Below, one piece after another: positions 56,066-64,000 of a DNA stretch of 64,000 nt. Position numbers and translations under genes: made by a program. The notes under the pieces were generated by a model. It had not been told where the DNA came from. It made no database searches and saw only the letters and a program-made list of their open reading frames with translations. The DNA is from Mikania micrantha (lineage: Eukaryota; Streptophyta; Magnoliopsida; Asterales; Asteraceae): positions 53,669,001 through 53,733,000 of the forward strand of contig CM018688.1 in assembly GCA_009363875.1 (NCBI GenBank). The letters are read 5' to 3'. The stretch's first letter is position 1; each line of letters starts with the position of its first letter.

Positions 56066-56114
56066 TATATATATATATATATAGGAAAAAATAATTTGAA
56101 AACCACTTTTTCGT

Positions 56115-56723
56115 GAGGCTTTGTACGGAAGACGATGTAGGACCCCGGTATGTTGGGGTGAAGTTGGACAGAAAGAGATGGGAAACAAGGCTGCCGTGAT
56201 TGATATGTCAGAAAAGTTACGAGTGATAAAAGCGCGAATGAAAGCCGCACAAGACCGCCAAAAGTCATACGCAGACAAATGTAGAAGACTGACAGATTTT
56301 GATGTTGGTGATCAAGTGTTGCTGAATGTATCACCATGGAAAGGAATCATTCGATTCAGAAAACGAGGAAAGTTGAGTCCGAGGTACATCGGACCGTTTC
56401 AGATAAAGGCAAGGGCAGGAAAAGTCGCGTATCGACTGGACCTACCAGAGGAGCTGAATGGGATTCATGCTACCTTCCACGTGCCACACCTTAGGAAGTG
56501 TCTGGCGGAAGAACAAGCACATGTTCCTTTGGATGACATTGAGGTAGATGATAGACTGAACTATATTGAAGAACCGGTTGCGATTGTGGATACAAAGGAA
56601 AAGCAACTACGAAATAAAACGGTTCGTCAGGTCAGAGTTCAGTGGAAGCATCGGAAGGGTTCAGACACGACATGGGAAACGGAAGACAAGATGAGGAAGT
56701 TGTATCCTCAGTTGTTCGAGTAG
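56115..56723 (+). pseudogene. pol: Ty3 integrase C-terminal fragment, element F
   Basis: It begins abruptly at EALYGRRCRTPVCWGEVG, then RQKSYADKCRR, VLLNVSPWKGIIRF, the GPY/F segment YIGPFQI and a chromodomain-like tail ending MRKLYPQLFE. This is the last about 200 residues of pol. The 5' part is cut off where the dispersed repeat 56084-56114 ends. About the same distance from a PPT and LTR as in element A. Amino acid differences show a different family from A, C and D. Confidence 0.9.
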
Positions 56724-56756
56724 TAGACAGGTCAGGTTTCGGGACGAAACCTATTG

Positions 56757-56771
56757 TAAGGAGGGGAGACT
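56757..56771 (+). other. Polypurine tract, element F
   Basis: AAGGAGGGGAGACT just before the LTR start. The upstream TTTCGGGACGAAA word is shared with elements A and C. Confidence 0.8.
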
Positions 56772-56887
56772 TGTAACATCCCAAATTTTTCTAATACAAG
56801 TTATTCGAACTTACTTATGTGTAACGGATAATATACTTGTGGAGGAAAAAGTACGAAAAAGATAAAACAAGTTAAAGGCTCTAAATC

Positions 56888-57520
56888 GTGTACTCGAAGT
56901 TGATTTCGAGTACACCAGTTCTCGAAACACCTGTACTTGAAATTTACCCAACTTCGAATACCAGAATTTTGGGTACACTGCCTATAAATACTAGTGCCTT
57001 GGGAAATGTACGAACCTTTGGCTAGAAGCACATTCTCTCTCGAGTACATGAAGTAAGCTCCAAGAACTTCAAGAATAGAGCTTTTGATCAACCAAACGAA
57101 GGAGGAAACGCAAGGGAATCTACAGGAGTGATCATCTAGCATCTAGTAAGTGATCTAAACTAAAAAGTTGGGATTTTTAGACAAAAGTAAACTTATGCAT
57201 AGAGCTCACACCTTTATGCATAAAGCTCACACCTTTATGCATAAAGTCCGGAACTTTGAGGTTCTAATGTGTTGGTAACAACCTAAGGAACCTGAGACTA
57301 GCTTCCCATGGTCTTAGATGAATTTCTGAGATAGTTTATGATGAAAATACGAGTACTCGAAGATATGTATAAGTGTATACTCGAAATCAAGTTTCGAGTA
57401 TACCATTTCGAGTACGTGAGTTTTGAGTACACTAGCATTTCGTGTACTAGTGATGCTTCGAGTATCATGGTTTTCGAGTACTCAAACAGTTCGGGAACCG
57501 AAGGGTTTTCGAATACTGGG
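56888..57520 (+). repeat. TTCGAGTAC inverted-repeat cluster in LTR F
   Basis: GTGTACTCGAA (56888-56898) pairs perfectly with TTCGAGTACAC (56905-56915), and GTATACTCGAAA (57375-57386) with TTTCGAGTATAC (57392-57403). The second pair differs from the first at a base that changed on both sides. Further TCGAGTAC words lie between 57408 and 57505. Confidence 0.75.
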
Positions 57521-57974
57521 GGCTGGTTAGGGGATTATAAGGACTTGGAATATATTCTAAGTCTAAGGATGGTATATAATGGCACGATGTACTGATATAG
57601 GTTCTTAAGGCTTAGCTAAGGAGTTCGGCTAAGGAGACAAGAGCCTACTATCAGGTGAGTTCTAGACGCCCTACTTTAACAAGTTATGTGTAACTATGTT
57701 TTGGGCTGGCATACATGCTGTTAATATGTTATGATGTTATGTGACTATGCCATGATGATGAATGCATGCTAATGTGTTAGTATTATTTATGCATAAAAGT
57801 ATGCTAAGTATGATGAATGTGTGTTAGTAAGTTATGATGATGAACTGTATGATAACATGCTATGATGATAATTATATATGTTATGCTATGATGAAATCCT
57901 AGGCTGCTAGGATGAAAGTATGATGCTATGATGATTAGATGCTAGCATAATGTGTTTATGATGCCATGATGAAT

Positions 57975-58335
57975 GATGTTGCTCCCATATTCGTATGGGG
58001 TAAGTATGATGTTGCTCCCATATTCGTATGGGGTAAGTATGATGTTGCTCCCATATTCGTATGGGTAAGTATGATGTTGCTCCCATATTCGTATGGGGTA
58101 AGTATGGTTGCTCCCGTACTTGTTATATGGTAAGTATGATGTTGCTCCCATATTCGTATAGGGTAAGTATGGTTGCTCCCGTACTTGTTACGGGGTAAGT
58201 ATGATGTTGCTCCCATATTCGTATGGGGTAAGTATGGTTGCTCCCGTACTTGTTACGGGGTAAGTATGATGTTGCTCCCATATTCGTATGGGGTAAGTAT
58301 GGTTGTTCCGGTACTTGTTACTGGGTAAGTATGGA
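57975..58335 (+). repeat. Tandem array of 11 small hairpins in LTR F
   Basis: Units of 32-34 bp in the order A A A A B A B A B A B. Type A centres on CCCATATTCGTATGGG (6-bp stem, TTCG loop). Type B centres on CCCGTACTTGTTACGGG (6-bp stem, CTTGT loop). Each is followed by GTAAGTATG. A- and B-type stems differ at both partners (CCCATA/TATGGG against CCCGTA/TACGGG). Short frames on the minus strand arise from the repeat. Confidence 0.9.
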
Positions 58336-58793
58336 TCTGCAGAACGCTTCGGCGGGTCAGATCAACGGTTATGGAGCCTTGTGCCGGCATAAGCCCACTG
58401 TTACGCTCGGTAGTAGTGGTTGTATGATGATGATTAGGATGTTTATGTGACAAGGTTTTGGATTATGTGAACGAAATGATGTTTTATGTTAAATATGTTT
58501 TAACTTAACAAAACGTTTACAATGTTTTATGAAAACTAGAACTCACCAGCGTAAGCTGACATTTTAGCATGTATGTCAGGTTAAGCTAAGGTAAGAAGAA
58601 ACGTGGAGCTCGGGCATCAAGATGGAGAGTCCGGTGGTGTTGGCAATCAATTATGTTTTAATTCAGACAATATTTTATGTTTGACAAACTATGTTTTAAA
58701 TTCCGCTGCTAACTATGAATTTTTTAGTTTGAGAGCTATGTGTTATGATGGAAACCAACCTCTGTGGGGTCGCCCGGGAATCGGGGCCTCACA

Positions 58794-59432
58794 CGGGTAT
58801 GGAAAAAAAATATTTTTCTGGGTTTAGATACGAGTATGTTATTAAGGAATATCAAGCCCAATACCCCGCTCCCTTACCCGAAGTAATACCCGGAATATTT
58901 TGTTAATGTTTTTTAATTTTCTTTTCTAAAAAATAATTCTTTTTATGAAAGATCAGAAGAGTTGTAACTTTTATCTTATTAGTTTATATATGAAATCAAA
59001 CAGTAACTTTATTATTTAAAAACTAGTCTTATTGTTTTAAATATGTCATTTCAATTTGAATATTAAAGCTACAATTAATGGTAGTATATTTTGGGATTTA
59101 TATATCATGAGATTTACATTTTCTGATTTATTTATGATGTTAATATTATATGTATTTAATTTATGGATTCTAATTTATTTTTGAAATTAAAAAATAACAT
59201 TATATAAAATTAGTATCATACAAATGTCCTCGAGAAAATCTCAAAAATTAGTTTTTAATAAACTAATGGGCATACCCGATACCCGTGGGTATGCCCGATA
59301 CCTGAAGGATAAATAACCTGATAGATACCTGACATGTAATGGGTCGAGTATGGGACGCATTTTTACAATCTGGTATGAGACTAGGATTTGAAATACCTTA
59401 CCCGAACCCACCCGACCCATTGCCATTCCTAG
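58794..59432. repeat. Probable decayed hAT-like insertion
   Basis: The right end CCCATTGCCATTCCTAG (about 59416-59432) is the inverse of a common hAT terminus, and the region is full of ACCCG/CGGGT words. 59270-59298 holds a perfect 10-bp inverted repeat GGGCATACCC/GGGTATGCCC. I could not find a matching left end. No coding. Confidence 0.35.
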
Positions 59433-59620
59433 TAGGATAATGGCAAGGATGGTTTGAAGGGCATTATGGCATTAAAATTTCCATGGTTTAGTTTTGTTGG
59501 TTCTTTCAAAAATGAAGGTTTTCTTAGAAACTCGTAAAAAGGTGAGATTAGTGAGAATGGTGAGAAACAATATTGGTCCTGAGATTAAGCATGTGATTAA
59601 TTTTTAAGGGAGGGTATTTT

Positions 59621-59870
59621 GGAATAAATTTTATTTAAGAAAGCATATATATTCTTTACGTATACGTTCACATTTCAAGAATGCCTGATTACCTAAACAA
59701 ACGAAATCTTGAACAATAAGAGGACGTAGATTACCTATTTGAATTGGAATAAATTTTATTTAAGAAAGCATATATATTCTTTACGTATACGTTCACATTT
59801 CAAGCATGCCTGGTTACCTACACAAACGAAATCTGGAACAATAAGAGGACGTTGATTACCTATTTGAATT
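59621..59870. repeat. Tandem duplication of a 125-bp unit
   Basis: 59621-59745 and 59746-59870 are about 94% alike, both starting GGAATAAATTTTATTTAAGA. The rest of 59433-60480 is AT-rich and without a recognised gene. Confidence 0.92.
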
Positions 59871-60487
59871 GTAATATATTGGCAATTAGTTGATCAATCA
59901 ATTAATGGTGATTTCTTAAGATCCATGTGGTACGTTTTTTGCTTCTTGTTTGTTTGTTTCTTATTGGATTGTGATTATTTTAAGCTTTTACTTTGTTATT
60001 GGATGCCATTGTTGCGAATATGTGTATAATGCATCATTGTTGTGTCTAATATTGATAACAATCATGATTGTTGTTTATTACGTATCATTATTGTGTCTTT
60101 GTATTATGTTTATCATTATTTTTTTATAGTGTTTTTACGTATGTTATTGTTGGTTGTTTTATATTTATGTTATTTGTTGCTAATTTGTGTATAATGCATC
60201 ATTTTTGTGTCTATTAATGATAACGATTAATGACATTATTCACAACAAACATGATTGTTGTGTATTACGTATATTTATTGTGTCTATTGTATTATGTTCA
60301 ATATTGTATTTGATTGCGTATTGTGTTTTTATGAGTTTTGTTAAAAGTTGTGTTATATAGATATTATTGTGTTATTTTCTTTTATTGTGTTATATACATG
60401 TTAAACTGAATCAGTGTTATATTATTATGTAGATGTGCAAGTTTCAATGAAGTTGGTGTTCAACATATATCCCCATATTCTGGAAAA

Positions 60488-60856
60488 ATGTATAACACAC
60501 CAAATTCAAACACTTCAGCTGTACCTATGGTAGGTATGGCGTTTGATAGTATTGATCATGTGTTTGCTTTTTATCAAAAGTATGCCATTTCTAGTGGTTT
60601 CTCAGTTAGGAAGAGTGCATACTACAAGCATAATGATGTTATTAAATTGAAGTATTTAGTTTGTTCCAAACAAGGTTTTAGAAAGGAAAGAGGCTTTGGT
60701 AGTTTTAGTGATGAAAATCAAGCTATCCTAAGGCGTAGGAGAGCCTCAGAGAGAATTGGATGTGATGCACACAATAAGTTACAGTTAGTTAATGATAATA
60801 AGTACAAGGTATATTATTTTCAAGAAAAACACAACCATAATTTCGTTGAAGAATAA
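60488..60856 (+). CDS. FAR1 DNA-binding domain ORF (part of the relic)
   Basis: 122 residues. VGMAFDSIDHVFAFYQKYA, then GFSVRKS, a Cys (LVCSKQGFRKERG), a second Cys (RIGCDAHNK) and the HNHNF end give the C-C-H-H pattern of the FAR1 (WRKY-GCM1-like) zinc finger. It ends at TAA 60857 where family members continue, so the stop is probably a mutation. The true start may lie in an upstream exon (AG acceptor-like site about 60431). Confidence 0.75.
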   Translation: MYNTPNSNTSAVPMVGMAFDSIDHVFAFYQKYAISSGFSVRKSAYYKHNDVIKLKYLVCSKQGFRKERGFGSFSDENQAILRRRRASERIGCDAHNKLQLVNDNKYKVYYFQEKHNHNFVEE

Positions 60857-61341
60857 GAGGTGAAATTTTAAATTGCTGCGAGAAGGGTTGATCATGCAAA
60901 AAAAAATTGTAATTCAAGCATTATCTACCATTGATATTGTGCTTGTAAGAGCTTTTAACATTTTGAAGAGTTTGTATGGTGGTTGAGGGGATTTAGGAGC
61001 TACAAAGTCTTATTTTAAGAATTATAGAACGAACCTAAATGAATAAATTGGTGAGTATGACTTGGAGACGATTTTTCAACATCTGAACAACAAAAGGAGA
61101 GTTTGGCCAATTTTTCATTTGATAATTTTATTAAAGAAGATGGCAGCCTAGGTGCTTTGTTTTGGGCATATGAGGATTCCAAGAAGAATTGCCAAATTTT
61201 TGGTGATGTGGTAGCTTTTGATGCCACATATCAAACAAATAAGTATGATTTAACACTTCATTGTATTATTTTATAAATTGTGGTATATTTGGATATTTTT
61301 TTATTTTTTTTATTTTGTTTGTAGGTATGATATGGTATTTG

Positions 61342-61859
61342 TGTAGGTCCGTGGTTAGGATCAAATGATCTGGTATAACTAGATATTATGTGCAGAATCC
61401 ATAATATCATGTTTGAACAAAAATGTAATGAATTAAGAAGAATAGAATCAATCAAACAAAATCAATCTTCTTGTATTAATTTCTTGAATGATGAATGTAC
61501 AAATAGAGAGAAATTTACAATCTTAAGATTCTGAATTATGTCCAACGATCCTAAACACATCGAACTTAACCTATTTATAGGCAGATCTGTCGATACTAAT
61601 AGTATCGATAGTATTACTGTCGATACTAATATCGATACTATTTGTATCGATACAACTATTTTCAATACTAATAGAATCGACAAAACCAACACTTGTACGT
61701 TTTTCAAACTCGTAAAAAGCAAACAAAATAAAACAAACATAAACATTATATTGAAAACAAAAAAAAAATACAATAAACATAAAGATCTTCATATCGAATC
61801 AGCTGCAGTCTTCAATCTTCAATTTAACAACTGAAGCTGATGCTATCAGGGTACTAACA
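61342..61859 (-). mobile_element. Solo LTR (518 bp) in the FRS relic
   Basis: Bounded by a perfect 5-bp duplication ATTTG (61337-61341, 61860-61864), with TG/CA ends (minus strand TGTTAGTACCCTGATAG ... GGACCTACA). TATA-like CCTATAAATAG on the minus strand near 61570. No internal region remains, so it is the product of LTR-LTR recombination, probably Copia-type by its start. Excising it restores a continuous coding match (TNKYDMVFV | PFTIIDKHN) across the site. Confidence 0.87.
61586..61685 (-). repeat. TCGATAC hairpin cluster in the solo LTR
   Basis: Seven or more TCGATAC/GTATCGA words in 100 bp, including TCGATACTAATAGTATCGA (7-bp stem, 5-nt loop, 61590-61608). Confidence 0.8.
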
Positions 61860-62819
61860 ATTTGTTCCTTTCACTATTATAGATAAGCACAATAGAAATG
61901 TTACACTTAGTGTTGGCATTCTTGGGTCTAAAAAACGTTGATTCGTACAACTGGTTATTGTGTAAATTTCCTAAGGAATTTGGTTTTCCTCCTAAAGTAA
62001 TTGTTTCTGATTACGATCCTGCCATGAAAAAGGCTATTCAAGTTGTATTTTACTAAATAGTCATCACAGATTATGCATGTAGCATATATTGGAGAAATTG
62101 ATAGGGAAGGTATTATGTTTTTGCTTTTTTCTAGGCATATACTAGCATTTTATTATTGTGTCTTTATTCTGCTATTAATCATTTTGTCTTCTTTGCTGTA
62201 ATGTTATTGTATCTTCTTTCATTATGTCTTTATTTAGGTTAGAGATGTTGTGTGTAAGACTACATATTTCAAAAAAAAAAAGATTATGTAATGTAGTATG
62301 GTCAGATTTTATAATAGTTGATGTCGTTGAGAAAGAATGACACTCCATTCTTTCTAGTTTCGGGGTAAGAAATTATCGTTAGTTGCCTGCTAAGTATAAC
62401 ATTACAAATGATTGGATACCTGCGTATTATCAAGATGAGAATTTTGCCCGACCTTATGCGTACTACATCAAGAGTAGAGAGGGAAAACCACTTTTTTAGT
62501 CATTTTTGTAATGCAAATTTGACCTTCGTTGAATTTTATAGTCACTATGAGACTGCAATGGAGGCACAAAGGTATGATCATAGGTAAAATGATCATGAAA
62601 CCATATACACTGAACCTAACATATGGAGTTCATTTCCTCTTGAAGTTCAAGTTTCACAAATTGATAGAAACTATTTTCTTGGATCAACAATTGGAGATAG
62701 ATGATGTTATTTAAAGTTGCACATCAATGAAAATAGAGACATTTGGTGAGTTTGAAAAGTACTCAGTTAAGGATTTTTCACATCCTTGTAGCTCATATTA
62801 TAAGGTATGAATTTTATCT

Positions 62820-63430
62820 TTGGTAGCTTTTTATTATGTCTTTATGTTTTTAATGTTTGTTGTGTTATATGTCTGTGTATTCAATTTGGTTGTGTTATAT
62901 GTGTTTTGTCTTCAATTTAATTGTGTTATTTGTCATTGTGTTATATAACATTGTAATATCTCATTGTGTTATATAAGACCGTTATATTTTCATTGTGTTA
63001 TATCTCATTGTGTTACATCTCATTGTGTTACATATCATTGTGTTACATCTCATTGTGTTATAACATAATTTTTTTTATTGATAGGTTTTTATTGTGTCTT
63101 AATATTTTTATTGTTTCTTTCTTATGTATTGTGTTATATAATATTGTGTTACAACAACCTGTTATATAATATTTTGTTATATCTTATTTTGTTGTTAGTA
63201 TTGTGTTTTTTAGACTGTGTTATATATCATTGTGTTATATAAGCCTATATTATATCTCTTTATGTTGTATAAGATTGTGTTATATCTCGTTGTGTTGTAT
63301 GTAATTATATTGTGTAATATCTCATTGTGTTACATACTATAGTGTTATATCTCATTATGTTATAAAATTGTGCTATGACATTGTGTTATATCTCATGTGT
63401 TATTATTGTACTTATTTATTTACTCCCAGG
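62820..63430. repeat. TTGTGTTATAT-rich minisatellite in an intron of the FRS relic
   Basis: Irregular units of about 17 bp (CATTGTGTTATATCTCA and variants) dominate this stretch, clearest at 62930-63080. It fills an intron: donor AAG|GTATGA at about 62804 and acceptor CCCAG|G at 63430, with the coding frame continuing across. Confidence 0.8.
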
Positions 63431-64000
63431 ATATGTTTCAAAAGGAAGATCTTACTATATCATGCAGCTGTAAGAGATTTGAACAATTTGGTTTGCTATG
63501 TAGACATGTTTTCTATGTGTTAAGACTCTGTGATATAAGAGAGTTTCCAAAGAAGTATGTGCTTCGGCGTTGGACAAGGGATGTTGTTTCAAATACTTCA
63601 ATTCCCTTTGTGGAAGGGTCAGATTGCCATGAAAACTATGAGTTGGATGTACAGGCTGTCACTCGTCAAATTAGGTCTTCAAATGAATATGTTATTAATC
63701 GATTGGTTACAAACAAAGATCAGTTGTGTCTTTATAGAAATTATGTGAAAAATTACATTGCCAAGGCTACCGAGGTTAAAGTCATCGCTCCACGTTCTAG
63801 CAAGAGAGATAGATTTGCATCACTAACTGGAATGAAAAAAATATACAACATTTCAGTCCATGTGACAATTAGAACAATGACAAAAGGATGTGGGAAACAT
63901 AAATGGTATATGTCTACTTGTGAGATAGCAATTGCCAGAATAGAAGCAGTTCATAAGATAGCAAAGGATAAAGTTAGGGTATATAGTTTCTACAAGAAAA
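63431..64000 (+). CDS. SWIM zinc-finger exon of the FRS relic (open to window end)
   Basis: Frame open for all 190 codons to the window end. It starts DMFQKEDLTISCSCKRFEQF with the SWIM pattern CxC ... CRHV (GLLCRHVFYVL), then FPKKYVLRRWTRDV, the usual FRS continuation, and a basic tail. SWIM domains are the zinc-binding C-terminal part of FRS and MULE proteins. In contrast to the broken upstream exons this part has no stop. The start is set by the AG acceptor, and the gene end lies outside the window. Confidence 0.8.

Larger units (their letters stand above)
56772..58793 (+). repeat. Element F 3' LTR (about 2.0 kb)
   Basis: Starts TGTAACATCCC after the PPT, with a TATA box CCTATAAATAC near 56980. 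It ends near GGGGCCTCACA; the right end is estimated from the CA terminus and gene-like GC rise, without a target duplication because the 5' end of F is lost. It carries inverted GTACTCGAA/TTCGAGTAC words (56888-56960, 57335-57520) and the hairpin array below. Confidence 0.75.
60488..64000 (+). pseudogene. FAR1/FRS-type gene relic (MULE transposase-derived)
   Basis: FAR1-related proteins are transcription factors domesticated from Mutator-like transposases. The FAR1 DNA-binding domain is at 60488-60856. A MULE transposase core follows (GALFWAYEDSKKN and GDVVAFDATYQTN near 61145-61240; KVIVSDYDPAMKKAI near 61995-62040), then a helical region (about 62500-62810) and a SWIM zinc finger (63431 on). 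Several in-frame stops lie at 60857, about 60985 and 61042. A solo LTR splits the transposase exon, and further breaks occur at 62055 and 62713. Plausible introns: about 61244-61322 and 62804-63430. It could be a dead host FRS gene or an autonomous MULE relic; no TIRs are seen. Confidence 0.85.

Noticed and set aside
57942..58216. Repetitive minus-strand frames with a recurring YEYGSN-type unit
   Set aside because: Antisense translation of the tandem hairpin array.
57975..58335. Regularly spaced repeats as a CRISPR array
   Set aside because: Plant nuclear context, no unique spacers, and the units are directly adjoining hairpins within an LTR.
1..64000. tRNA, rRNA or microRNA genes
   Set aside because: No tRNA-like A/B boxes with a cloverleaf, no rRNA words, and no hairpin matching a known plant microRNA were noticed by eye.

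Overview
This is nuclear DNA from a flowering plant, most likely an Asteraceae species. The evidence is split-intron genes, chromovirus-type Ty3 (Tekay/Del-like) LTR retrotransposons primed by initiator-methionine tRNA, hAT- and Mutator-type non-autonomous elements, a plastid-DNA insert and a FAR1-type gene relic. The family-level assignment is inference from the retroelement style. There is one convincing intact host gene, one decayed FAR1-related gene, and the rest is repeats.

Region by region. (1) About 1.4-5.8 kb: a five-exon atypical dual-specificity phosphatase of the PFA-DSP family. Its intron 2 carries a 1.86 kb Mutator-like inverted-repeat element with a perfect 9-bp target duplication, and its intron 4 carries a 252-bp hAT-like MITE. 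(2) About 7.1-10.6 kb: two diverged copies of a composite LTR-like repeat around antisense coiled-coil/acidic reading frames. One copy was broken by a plastid rps8-infA fragment. (3) 10575-31805: a very young tandem LTR retrotransposon (LTR-internal-LTR-internal-LTR, LTRs about 3.83 kb) with one outer 5-bp target duplication CCTCC, inserted in the second composite copy. (4) 31872-49274: an older minus-strand element (D), truncated in its reverse transcriptase, with a 3.6 kb LTR. It is interrupted in its protease by a second minus-strand element (C, 32952-42917, 2134-bp LTRs, duplication TCTTC). (5) 49275-51998: a truncated plus-strand LTR related to the tandem element. (6) 52.0-56.1 kb: a chain of foldback/TIR elements separated by (TA)n tracts. 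(7) 56.1-58.8 kb: the 3' end of another Ty3 element with its LTR (F), which holds an 11-unit tandem array of small hairpins. (8) 59.6-64 kb: a tandem duplication, then a broken FAR1/FRS-type gene (FAR1 DNA-binding, MULE transposase and SWIM parts) with a solo LTR in one exon.

Most unusual signal: a roughly 80-110 nt module, ten copies of which sit in the LTRs and leader of three element lineages (A, D, E). It has a conserved single-strand core, an invariant TGCG apical loop in element D, and closing stems whose sequence differs between copies while pairing is kept. Several differences become G-U pairs only on the transcribed strand. This looks like a structured RNA element of these retrotransposons that I do not recognise. 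Separately, three unrelated LTR types here (C, F, the solo LTR) each carry clusters of their own small hairpins.

All coordinates and comparisons were read by eye. No alignment, folding or database search was run.
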